From Thiemannella venezuelensis (GTDB lineage: Bacteria; Actinomycetota; Actinomycetes; Streptosporangiales; Streptosporangiaceae), in contig NZ_JACHJJ010000004.1 in NCBI RefSeq assembly GCF_014203605.1, positions 310,001 to 374,000 on the forward strand: DNA of 64,000 nt. Reading direction: 5' to 3'. Below the pieces are notes generated by a model. The model made no database searches. It saw only the letters and a program-made list of their open reading frames with translations, and was not told where the DNA came from. The translations under genes and the position numbers were made by a program. Positions within the stretch are counted from its first letter, which is position 1; every line of letters begins with the position of its first letter. Shown here piece after piece: positions 35,910 through 43,154 of the stretch.

Positions 35910-35950
35910 CCGGTGCCCGTCCGCCTCGCCGCATGGTGGACGGGCACCGG
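35910..35950 (+). terminator. Terminator after the 30-residue frame
   Basis: CCGGTGCCCGTCC (35910-35922) and its exact complement (35938-35950) form a 13-bp stem with a 15-base loop. Confidence 0.75.
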
Positions 35951-36140
35951 TGTGTGCGGCAGGAGATCGAAGATCCGAGGGCCGGGAGACGCCGAACCGG
36001 TCCCCGGTGCGTGCCTCCCCGCCCGCCGGCGGATGACGGAACCCCCGGGGCGCCCCCGGTCCCGGCCGGCCTCTTCGCTTCGGGGTCTCGTTCACGGGTG
36101 CGGCGTTCCTCCGGAAGGGCGGTGCCCTGCGGTGGAAAGA

Positions 36141-36294
36141 ACCTCCTCCTGGAGGTAGGGCTGCCCCTCTCGGGGGAAGATTTCCGCCCCGAGTCTCCCG
36201 GGAGTGGATTTTTCTCCCTCCTCGGGAGTGTTTTCTTCTCCCCGTCCCGGGATGAGGATCCTCCTCCCGGGCGGAGGTAATCCACTCCGAGTGG
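36141..36294 (+). repeat. Array of seven small hairpins with T-rich tails
   Basis: Within 154 bases lie ACCTCC/GGAGGT (36141-36156), CCCC/GGGG (36164-36175), CTCCCGGGAG (36195-36204), CTCCC/GGGAG (36214-36228), TCCCGGGA (36245-36252), CCTCC/GGAGG (36260-36277) and CCACT/AGTGG (36282-36294). Two are followed by T runs (ATTTTT and GTTTTCTT), as in rho-independent terminators. The stretch from 35951 to 36343 otherwise shows no credible gene. Confidence 0.6.
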
Positions 36295-36343
36295 GAGAAG
36301 TCTTCTTCTGTGGCAGGAGGTGTGCGGGCATGCGGTCCCGCCG

Positions 36344-36372
36344 TTGACGCGGATTGAACAAGCGTTTAATCT
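36344..36372 (+). promoter_or_regulatory. Promoter of the tetR-monooxygenase operon
   Basis: TTGACG (36344-36349), 17 bases, TAATCT (36367-36372). The predicted start near 36380 coincides with the A of the ATG, so the transcript is probably leaderless; no ribosome-binding site precedes that ATG. Confidence 0.6.
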
Positions 36373-36388
36373 ATTGAACATGTGTTCA
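36355..36388. promoter_or_regulatory. Tandem TetR-type operators over promoter and start codon
   Basis: TGAACA-TG-TGTTCA (36375-36388) is a perfect dyad covering the ATG; a degenerate copy TGAACAAGCGTTTA (36355-36368) starts exactly 20 bases upstream and overlaps the -10 region. This layout is typical of TetR autorepression. Confidence 0.6.
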
Positions 36389-37000
36389 GCGCATGATGAC
36401 CTCACCGCCCGGGCCGTCATCCGGGACCGCGCCCTGGAACTGTTCGCGGCCCAGGGCCCCGACGCGGTGACCGTGCGGCGGATCGCCGCGGCCGCGGGAG
36501 TCTCGCCCGGCCTCGTCATCCACCACTTCGGCTCCAAGGAGAGGCTGCGCGCCGCGGTCGACGAGCACGTGGCGGGGGTGTTCGACGACCTGTTCACCCG
36601 GGCCGCGACGGGCGGGCTCGACATGACCGACGGGGCCTCCCTCGCGGAGGCGTTCCTGCGGCAGCTCCCGCCCGGCTCGCCGGTCCCCGGCTATCTGCGC
36701 CGCCTGCTGCTGACCGGCGACGCCGCCGGGACCGGGATCTTCCGCCGCTGGTTCACCGCCGGACGGACGATGACCGAGGCGCTCGTGGCCCGCGGCCTGC
36801 TCGGACCGGGGCGCGACCCGGAGGTCCGCACGGCCTTCCTCATGGTCAACGACCTGGTCCTGCTGCTCCTGAGGGACCAGCTCGCCGAGGTGGTGGGCAT
36901 CGACCCCCTCGGCCCGGAGGGCGCGGTCCGATGGGCCGAAGAGGTGCTGGACATCTATCGCAACGGACTGTTCGGCACGGAAGGGGAATCAGCGTCATGA
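36380..37000 (+). CDS. TetR family transcriptional regulator
   Basis: Repressor of 206 residues. The N-terminal helix-turn-helix is at about 10-58 (ALELFAAQGPDAVTVRRIAA, SPGLVIHHFGSKERLR); the rest is a ligand-binding helical domain. I take the ATG at 36380, which falls at the predicted transcription start. The stop overlaps the ATG of the FAD monooxygenase gene, so repressor and enzyme are co-expressed, and the enzyme substrate or product is a likely ligand. Dyads across the promoter suggest autoregulation. Confidence 0.92.
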   Translation: MCSAHDDLTARAVIRDRALELFAAQGPDAVTVRRIAAAAGVSPGLVIHHFGSKERLRAAVDEHVAGVFDDLFTRAATGGLDMTDGASLAEAFLRQLPPGSPVPGYLRRLLLTGDAAGTGIFRRWFTAGRTMTEALVARGLLGPGRDPEVRTAFLMVNDLVLLLLRDQLAEVVGIDPLGPEGAVRWAEEVLDIYRNGLFGTEGESAS

Positions 37001-38157
37001 AGGTCCTGATCTGCGGAGCCGGGATCGCCGGCCTCACCCTGGCCTGGTGGCTGCGGCGCGGCGGCGCCGAGGTGACGATCGTCGAGAGGGCGCCCGGGCC
37101 GCGCAGCGACGGATACATGATCGACTTCTTCGGCTCGGGCTACGACGTGGCCGAGCGGATGGGCGTCCTCGGAGACCTGCGCGAGATCGCCGCCGACATC
37201 TCCGAGCTGGCCTACACCGACCCGCGCGGCAGGCGGACCGGAGGCGTCCGCTACGCCTCCGCCGCGGCGATACTCGGCGGCCGGGTGCTCAGCCTCATGC
37301 GCGGCGGACTGGAGTCGGTGCTGCGCTCGTCGCTGGACCCCGGCGTGGAGGTCCGGTACGGCACCAGCGTCGCCGCCGTCCGGGACGTCCCCGGCGGGGT
37401 GGAGGCCGAGCTGACCGACGGGACGGTGAGCCGGGCCGACCTGCTGGCAGGCGCCGACGGCATCCACTCCGTCGTCCGCCGGCTGGTCTTCGGCCCCGAG
37501 GAGCACTACCTGCGCCCCCTGGGCTACCACACCGCCTCCTACCTGCTCCGGGACGCCGGACTGGCGGAGAGGACCGGCGGGCGGGCGGTGCTGGTGAGCG
37601 TGCCGGACCGGCAGGCCGGGATCTACCCGACGCGGGACGGCGCTCTGGCGGCCTTCCTGGTGCACGCCTGCACGGACACCGCCCTGCCCGCCGACCCCCG
37701 CTCCGAGATCACCACCCGCTACCGGGGCATGGGCGCGCTGACGGACCGGATCCTGGCCCACTGCCCGCCGGACCCCTACTACGACTGCGTCGCCCAGATC
37801 CGGATGCCCCGCTGGAGCCGGGGACGGACCGTCCTGATCGGCGACGCCGCCCACGCCGTCTCGCTCATGGCCGGGCAGGGCGCATCGATGGCGATGGGCG
37901 GCGCCTACACCCTGGCGGTCGAACTGCTCGGCGCGGACGCAGGGGCGGCGCTGGAGCGCTACGAGCGGCGGATGCGCCCCTTCGTCCTCGGCAAGCAGGA
38001 CAGCGGCCGCACCGCCGCCGAGTGGATGGTCCCGCACCAGGCCTGGAGGATCGCCGTGCGCAACCGCCTGGCCGGCCTCGCCGGGCTGCCCGGCGGCAGG
38101 GCGGTCATGGGCCGCGCCTTCAGGCGGCTGAGCGAGAGCGTCATCCCAGCAGCGTGA
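36997..38157 (+). CDS. FAD-dependent monooxygenase (group A hydroxylase type)
   Basis: Flavoprotein hydroxylase of 386 residues that uses NAD(P)H and O2. It shows the dinucleotide fold LICGAGIAGLTLAWWLRRGG at residues 4-23, the DG motif (LLAGADGIHSVVRRL) and the flavin ribityl motif IGDAAHAVSLMAGQGASMAM. The size and motifs resemble tetracycline-inactivating or aromatic hydroxylases of this class; the substrate is unknown. It is co-transcribed with the TetR gene. The last 17 bases overlap the end of the convergent Nudix gene. Confidence 0.9.
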   Translation: MKVLICGAGIAGLTLAWWLRRGGAEVTIVERAPGPRSDGYMIDFFGSGYDVAERMGVLGDLREIAADISELAYTDPRGRRTGGVRYASAAAILGGRVLSLMRGGLESVLRSSLDPGVEVRYGTSVAAVRDVPGGVEAELTDGTVSRADLLAGADGIHSVVRRLVFGPEEHYLRPLGYHTASYLLRDAGLAERTGGRAVLVSVPDRQAGIYPTRDGALAAFLVHACTDTALPADPRSEITTRYRGMGALTDRILAHCPPDPYYDCVAQIRMPRWSRGRTVLIGDAAHAVSLMAGQGASMAMGGAYTLAVELLGADAGAALERYERRMRPFVLGKQDSGRTAAEWMVPHQAWRIAVRNRLAGLAGLPGGRAVMGRAFRRLSESVIPAA

Positions 38158-38629
38158 GCCGGGAGACGACCGAGAGCAGGTCCGGCGGCTCCAGCGGACC
38201 GGGCAGTTCCTCCGGGGAGAACCAGCCGGACCCCAGATAGGTCTCGTCCTCCTCGGCGGTGAACGCGCCGGGATCCGTCTCGGGTGTGCCGCCGAACCTG
38301 GCCAGGTAGAACCGCTCGGTCTTGGCGTAGCGCACGCCGAGCCAGGTGAACTCCCGCCGCACCGGAACCCACCGGTCCAGCACCGCCCCGCCCGGCAGCC
38401 CGGTCTCCTCGGCGAGCTCCCGCCGGGCGGCCGCCAGCGGCGTCTCGCCCGGGTCGATCCCGCCGCCCGGCGGCTCCCACACGGTCTGCCCGCTCACCGT
38501 GTCGCGCCAGTGCATCAGCAGCACCCGGCCCCGGCCGTCCACGCACACCACCCGCGCCGCGGGCCGGTCGTCCACCGGGGAGCCGCCCGCAGGACCTTCT
38601 CCACCGGTTCGCCCGCTGCGCTCGCTCAC
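38141..38629 (-). CDS. Nudix hydrolase
   Basis: Hydrolase of nucleoside-diphosphate derivatives, 162 residues. The Nudix box is complete: GGGIDPGETPLAAARREL followed by AEETGL (residues about 56-78; G-x5-E-x7-REL-x-EE-x-G). Strand VVCVDGRGRVLLMHWRD precedes it. The start is a GTG at 38629. The substrate is not predictable; ADP-ribose pyrophosphatase-like or general clean-up activity is possible. Tail-to-tail overlap with the monooxygenase gene. Confidence 0.9.
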   Translation of the reverse strand: MSERSGRTGGEGPAGGSPVDDRPAARVVCVDGRGRVLLMHWRDTVSGQTVWEPPGGGIDPGETPLAAARRELAEETGLPGGAVLDRWVPVRREFTWLGVRYAKTERFYLARFGGTPETDPGAFTAEEDETYLGSGWFSPEELPGPLEPPDLLSVVSRLTLLG

Positions 38630-38675
38630 AGACCCGGGACGCTACCACCACGGCGGCGCCGGCGACCCGGCCGCC

Positions 38676-39308
38676 TCAGCGCTTCATCGCGCCGTCGGCG
38701 ATGGCGTCGGCGGCCTCGCCGATCGCGATGCCGACGACCTCCAGGCGGCGGACCAGCTCGCGCTCCTTCATGGCCTCGGAGGTGATCTCACCGGAGAAGA
38801 TGCGGGCGATCTCGTACTGGTACATGCGCTGGAGGGTGCCGCTGACCTTCTTGACCTCCAGGGCGTCGTGGCTGACCACCGAGGGGCCGGAGGCCAGGTC
38901 GCGCACGGCGGTCTCCAGCGCCTCGATGCCGACGATCACCTGGTCCAGCATGGGGGCGAAGCGCTGCTGCTCGCGGACCCGGTACAGGTGCGACTCGCGG
39001 ACGAAGTCGCGCAGCGAGTCCAGGATGTCGTCGATCGAGCGGGAGAGGCGGAAGATGTCCTCGCGGTCGATCGGGGTGATGAGCGAGCCGGACAGCTCCT
39101 CCACCAGCCGGGCGCGCTGGGTGTCGCCCCGGTGCTCGATCTCCCGCATCTCCTCGTGCGCGTCGGTCCTCCGGGTGTCGCCGCCGATCATCGCGACGGC
39201 CAGCCAGGCGCCCTCCTTGGTCGCCTTCAGCTGGCCGATCAGCGCCTCGGCGAGCGCGCTGTCCATGTGGCCGGTCATCAGGTCCCGGACCCTGCGCAAC
39301 CGTTTCAC
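38676..39308 (-). CDS. DUF47/PhoU-related phosphate transport accessory protein
   Basis: Helical protein of 210 residues of the DUF47 family, which partners PiT phosphate transporters and is thought to gate or regulate them. Conserved acidic segments DAHEEMREIEHRGD and DREDIFRLSRSIDDILD match the PhoU-type metal-binding repeats (E/D-x3-D). The GTG at 39308 overlaps the transporter stop (GTGA), which confirms a two-gene operon. Confidence 0.88.
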   Translation of the reverse strand: MKRLRRVRDLMTGHMDSALAEALIGQLKATKEGAWLAVAMIGGDTRRTDAHEEMREIEHRGDTQRARLVEELSGSLITPIDREDIFRLSRSIDDILDSLRDFVRESHLYRVREQQRFAPMLDQVIVGIEALETAVRDLASGPSVVSHDALEVKKVSGTLQRMYQYEIARIFSGEITSEAMKERELVRRLEVVGIAIGEAADAIADGAMKR

Positions 39309-40243
39309 GCGATCACCCCTCTGACGACGAGCGCCGCCGCCGCCGCGAGCGCCCCGCTCACCGGCAGCGTCAGCATCCAGGCTAGAACGATCTTCATGGC
39401 GGCGTGCCAGCGCACCCGCCCGGAACTGCCGGCCATGCCCGCGCCGATCAGGGCCCCGGCGATGGTCTGGGTCATGCTCACCGGCGCGCCGATCGCGGCG
39501 CACCCGAGAACGGCGGTGCCGGTCGCCAGCTCCGCGGTCACCCCGTGCAGCGGGCGGGAGGCGATGATCTCGCGGCTGAGCAGGCGGCCGGCGCGCGGCA
39601 GGCCGTACACCGCACCGGCCCCGAACAGCCCGGCCATCGCCACGCAGGTGGACAGGGGGGCTCCCGACAGACCCAGCGAGAGCATGAAGACGGCCAGCAT
39701 CTTCTGGCCGTCGTTGGCCGCGTAGGCCAGGCACTGCAGGACGAACCCGGCACGGTGCCACTGCCGCAGCGTGCGGCCGTACGCCAGCCTGGCCAGCAGC
39801 AGGCTCACCGGGACCGCCAGCAGCGCTCCGACGAACGGCGCCGCCAGCGCGACCCCGAGCACGAACAGCACGTTCCCGTAGGAGACCGGCACGCCCCAGC
39901 CCAGGTCGGCGCCGGTGAGAGCGCCCACGATGGCGAGGGTCAGACTGGTGGGCCGCCCCCGGTTGCTCAGGAACATGACGACGGCCAGCGCGCTGAGCAC
40001 CGCGACGGCCATGGCGACCTGGCCGTCCGGGCCCTCCATGGTGGCCAGCCGGGTGGTGAAGGTCAGCGCGACCCGGTGGGCCACCGAGGGGACCAGCGCG
40101 ATCGCGGCCATCATCATGAGCACGCCGGTCACCGGCCGGATGCTGGGGACCTTCAGCCCGGTCGCGAGCAGTGCGCCGCCGTCGTTGATCCCGCTGATGA
40201 CCGCGAACAGCCCGGCGAGTGCCGTCAGGGCGATCGAGCTCAC
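39305..40243 (-). CDS. Inorganic phosphate transporter, PiT family
   Basis: Membrane symporter of 312 residues for metal-phosphate. The first PiT signature GLFAVISGINDGGALLATGL (residues about 11-30) is recognisable, and the repeat YAANDGQKMLAVFMLSLGLS (about 180-199) is the second. About nine to ten membrane helices are visible. I chose the GTG at 40243 with GGAGG six bases before it. Shorter than E. coli PitA (499), as usual for actinobacterial PitH-type proteins. The DUF47 gene follows. Confidence 0.9.
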   Translation of the reverse strand: MSSIALTALAGLFAVISGINDGGALLATGLKVPSIRPVTGVLMMMAAIALVPSVAHRVALTFTTRLATMEGPDGQVAMAVAVLSALAVVMFLSNRGRPTSLTLAIVGALTGADLGWGVPVSYGNVLFVLGVALAAPFVGALLAVPVSLLLARLAYGRTLRQWHRAGFVLQCLAYAANDGQKMLAVFMLSLGLSGAPLSTCVAMAGLFGAGAVYGLPRAGRLLSREIIASRPLHGVTAELATGTAVLGCAAIGAPVSMTQTIAGALIGAGMAGSSGRVRWHAAMKIVLAWMLTLPVSGALAAAAALVVRGVIA

Positions 40244-40535
40244 GGTCCTCCGTCCCGGCTGCACGCCGGGCGCCCGGCAGGGCCGGTCCGGCAGGGGCTC
40301 CTCAGGTGGGCGGCGGCTGTCGTCGGAAACGGTCGGCGGTACCGGTCCGGCCGCACTGATATGCGACTACATACCCAAGATCAAGCGAATGATGGGTAAA
40401 AGTTCTTGCTTGCCCGCCCCGGCCGGGGGCCCGGCGACCCCGCGGGCGGACTGCGGCGGTGGCCGCGGCCGGAACGCTGTACCCTGCCCAGACCGGCCTC
40501 ACGGCACCGTCGATCCGACCTCCCAAGGTGAAGTC

Positions 40536-41393
40536 ATGAGTTCCGCCGAGTATGTTCTGACCCTGTCCTGCCCCGACCGCCCGGGTGTGGTCGCCGCCGT
40601 GTCCGGGCTGCTCGCCGGGCGAGGTTGCAACATCATCGAGAGCCAGCAGTTCGGCGACCGCGCCGCCGGGCGGTTCTTCATGCGCGTGCAGTTCTCCGCC
40701 CCCGCCTCCGTCCCCGCGGACGAGCTGCGCGCCGGCTTCGCCGCGCTGGCCCCCGAGTTCGGCATGGACATCGCGCTGCGCGACACGGCGGTCAAGCCGC
40801 GGGTGCTCATCATGGTCAGCAAGTACGGCCACTGCCTGAACGACCTGCTCTACCGGGTCCGCTCCGGGCTGCTGGACATCGAGATCGTCGCGGTCGTCTC
40901 CAACCACCCCGACCTGCGCCCGCTCACCCAGTCCTACGGCATCGACTACCACCACCTGCCGGTCACCCCGGAGAGCAAGCCCCGGCAGGAGGCGGAGGTC
41001 CTGGCGCTGGTCGAGCACTACCGGGCCGACCTGGTGGTGCTCGCCCGCTACATGCAGGTGCTCTCGGAGGACCTCTGCGAGAAGCTCGCCGGGCGGGCGA
41101 TCAACATCCACCACTCGTTCCTGCCGTCGTTCAAGGGAGCCAAGCCGTACCACCAGGCGCACGCCCGGGGCGTGAAGCTGATCGGCGCCACCGCCCACTA
41201 CGTCACCTCCGTCCTGGACGAGGGACCGATCATCGAGCAGGAGGTCGCGCGGGTCGACCACAGCCACTCCCCGGAGGACCTGGCCGCCATCGGCAGGGAC
41301 ATGGAGTGCGTCGCCCTGGCCCGGGCCGTGAAGTGGCACGCCGAGCAGCGCGTGGTGCTCGACGGGCACAAGACCATCGTCTTCCCCCGCTGA
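40536..41393 (+). CDS. purU: Formyltetrahydrofolate deformylase
   Basis: Hydrolyses 10-formyl-THF to formate and THF, balancing one-carbon units; 285 residues. An ACT domain covers residues 1-85 (YVLTLSCPDRPGVVAAVSG); the formyl-transfer domain follows with VLARYMQVLS, INIHHSFLPSFKGAKPYHQA and the catalytic Asn/His/Asp set (IHHS, VTSVLDEGPIIEQ). The ATG at 40536 has AAGGTG upstream. The 292-base divergent spacer shared with the PiT gene has a short AT-rich island around 40358-40410 that may hold promoters. Confidence 0.95.
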   Translation: MSSAEYVLTLSCPDRPGVVAAVSGLLAGRGCNIIESQQFGDRAAGRFFMRVQFSAPASVPADELRAGFAALAPEFGMDIALRDTAVKPRVLIMVSKYGHCLNDLLYRVRSGLLDIEIVAVVSNHPDLRPLTQSYGIDYHHLPVTPESKPRQEAEVLALVEHYRADLVVLARYMQVLSEDLCEKLAGRAINIHHSFLPSFKGAKPYHQAHARGVKLIGATAHYVTSVLDEGPIIEQEVARVDHSHSPEDLAAIGRDMECVALARAVKWHAEQRVVLDGHKTIVFPR

Positions 41394-41620
41394 CGCGGAG
41401 CTTTTTCTCCCGGGCCGCGGGCATCCGGAGCGGCGCCCGGGGCGAATGACGGGTGGCCGCACATCCCTTCCCTCGTCCCCGGCACCGGAGGAACCCGATG
41501 CGAAGGCTCCCCTTGAGGGCTCGCGCCGCGCCGTACGGCACGGATCCGTCCATGCCCTCCACATTCCCGTCTGATGGTGACAAGCTCTGATTCCAGATGA
41601 CTTATCGGGAGTGTGGTGGC

Positions 41621-42175
41621 ATGGAGGCGCCTGTCACGGACGACCGCCTGCTGCACCAGCGGATCGCGGGCGGGGAGGAGGCGGCGCTGGGAGAGCTCTA
41701 CGACCGCTTCGCGCCGCTGGTCTTCGGCCTCAGCGCACGGATCACCCGGGACCGCTCGGCGGCGGAGGACATCACCCAGGAGGTCTTCATCTCCTTCTGG
41801 GAGCGCCCCCTCGCCTTCGACCCCGGCCGCGGGACGCTCCGTGCCTGGCTGGCCACCATCGCCCACCGGCGGGCGGTGGACCACGTCCGCGCGCAGGAGC
41901 GCCGCAAGGCGTCGGTGCTCGGCCCGCGGCTGGTGGAACCCGAGCCGGAGCGGCTGGAGGACGCGGTGCTGTCCCGGCAGGAGGCCGACGGAGTACGGCT
42001 GGCGGTCGGCAAGCTGCCCGACGACCTCCGCGAGGTCATCGAGCTGGCCTACTACCGGGGACGCACCTACCGGCAGGTCGCCGAGGAGCTCGGGCTGCCG
42101 GAGGGGACCGCCAAGTCGAGGATCAGGACGGGGCTGCGCAGGCTCGCCGACGCGCTGACCGAGGAGGGCGCATGA
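41621..42175 (+). CDS. ECF-type sigma factor paired with an MDMPI-type anti-sigma
   Basis: Sigma factor of 184 residues: region 2 at about 22-90 (LYDRFAPLVFGLSARITRD, EDITQEVFISFWERP, RAWLATIAHRRAVDHVR) and region 4 at about 130-180 (LPDDLREVIELAYYRGRTYR). The ATG at 41621 with GGGAG nine bases upstream is preferred to the ATG at 41597, which lacks a ribosome-binding site. The stop overlaps the ATG of the next gene, whose product is the probable anti-sigma. The region resembles SigK-like ECF factors. Confidence 0.9.
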   Translation: MEAPVTDDRLLHQRIAGGEEAALGELYDRFAPLVFGLSARITRDRSAAEDITQEVFISFWERPLAFDPGRGTLRAWLATIAHRRAVDHVRAQERRKASVLGPRLVEPEPERLEDAVLSRQEADGVRLAVGKLPDDLREVIELAYYRGRTYRQVAEELGLPEGTAKSRIRTGLRRLADALTEEGA

Positions 42176-43146
42176 ACGACGATCCGACCCATCGCCTGTA
42201 TCTCGACGCACTGGAGGAGGCACTGGCGGAGACGGCGGCGGGGGACGCGCCGCCGCAGGCCCCGCTGCGCCCGCTGACGCTCACCGCGGCCCGCGCCCGG
42301 CGCCGCCCCGCCGCCTCGGTCTCCGGCTGGACGGCGCCCTTCGCCGGCCGGATCGCGGCCATGGACGCCCTGCTGGGCGAGGCGGGCGAGGACGACTGGG
42401 GGCGGGAGACCGTCGAGGGGTGGACGCTCCAGGAACTGCTGGCCCACCTCGCGGCCAAGGACGGGCTGGTCGCGCTCTCGGCGGGCGCGCCCGTCCTCGG
42501 CCCGCCGGTGATCGCGGACGAGGCGCTCGCCCGGACCGCGGAGCTGCAGGAGTACGAGCGCCGCAGGGTGCCCGAGCAGACCCGCCGCGACTGGCGGGCC
42601 CAGGCCGACGCGCTCTGCCGGCACCTGGCCCCCCTGCCGCCGGAGACCCCGATGACGGTGAGCGGGTTCACGATGCCGGTCGCCGACCACCTGCTGGCCA
42701 GGATGCTGGAGACCTGGATCCACACCGCGGACGCCGCGGGAGCGGCGGGGGTCCGGCTGCCCGACCCCGTCCCCGGGCACATCGAGCCCACCGCCGACCT
42801 GTGCGTACGGCTCATGCCCCTGACCATGCTGATGCGCGGGCACGCGGTGGCCGAGGGCAGGGCCGTACGGCTCGTGCTGACCGGCCACGGAGGCGGGAGC
42901 TGGCACGTGCCGCTGCACCCGGGCGGGCGGGCCGTACGGGAGGGAGGCCCGGCCGGTGCCGCCGCGACCGGCCGGGACACGCGGGGCGGCGGCCCGGCCG
43001 ACGCGACGGTCACCTGCGACGTGATCGAGTTCTGCTTCCTGGTGGGCGGCAGGGGGGAGCCCGCGCGGTTCGCGGCCGGGGTGGAGGGGGACGCCGGCCT
43101 CGCCCGCGACCTGCTGCACGCCGCCCCCGCCCTGTCCGGCCCCTGA
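42172..43146 (+). CDS. Mycothiol-dependent maleylpyruvate isomerase-fold protein, probable anti-sigma factor
   Basis: A 324-residue soluble protein. Residues 1-50 are a short helical lead that could hold the sigma factor; residues 52-190 match the DinB/MDMPI fold with metal ligands H92 (LLAHLAAKD) and E180/H184 (ETWIHTAD); the remaining part is an MDMPI C-terminal domain with a Gly/Ala insertion. The translational overlap with the sigma gene, and the known class of ECF factors controlled by MDMPI-like proteins, suggest redox or metal-controlled sigma release. No maleylpyruvate pathway genes are near. A catalytic role cannot be excluded. Confidence 0.75.
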   Translation: MNDDPTHRLYLDALEEALAETAAGDAPPQAPLRPLTLTAARARRRPAASVSGWTAPFAGRIAAMDALLGEAGEDDWGRETVEGWTLQELLAHLAAKDGLVALSAGAPVLGPPVIADEALARTAELQEYERRRVPEQTRRDWRAQADALCRHLAPLPPETPMTVSGFTMPVADHLLARMLETWIHTADAAGAAGVRLPDPVPGHIEPTADLCVRLMPLTMLMRGHAVAEGRAVRLVLTGHGGGSWHVPLHPGGRAVREGGPAGAAATGRDTRGGGPADATVTCDVIEFCFLVGGRGEPARFAAGVEGDAGLARDLLHAAPALSGP

Positions 43147-43154
43147 CGGTCCGC

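Noticed and set aside
36092-36361. 89-codon minus-strand frame across the hairpin array
   Set aside because: It has no ribosome-binding site and its content is dictated by the palindromic repeats.
40244-40535. PHO boxes (GTTCACC repeats) between the PiT and purU genes
   Set aside because: I looked for tandem GTTCACC-like elements and found none clear enough; only an AT-richer promoter-like island is visible.
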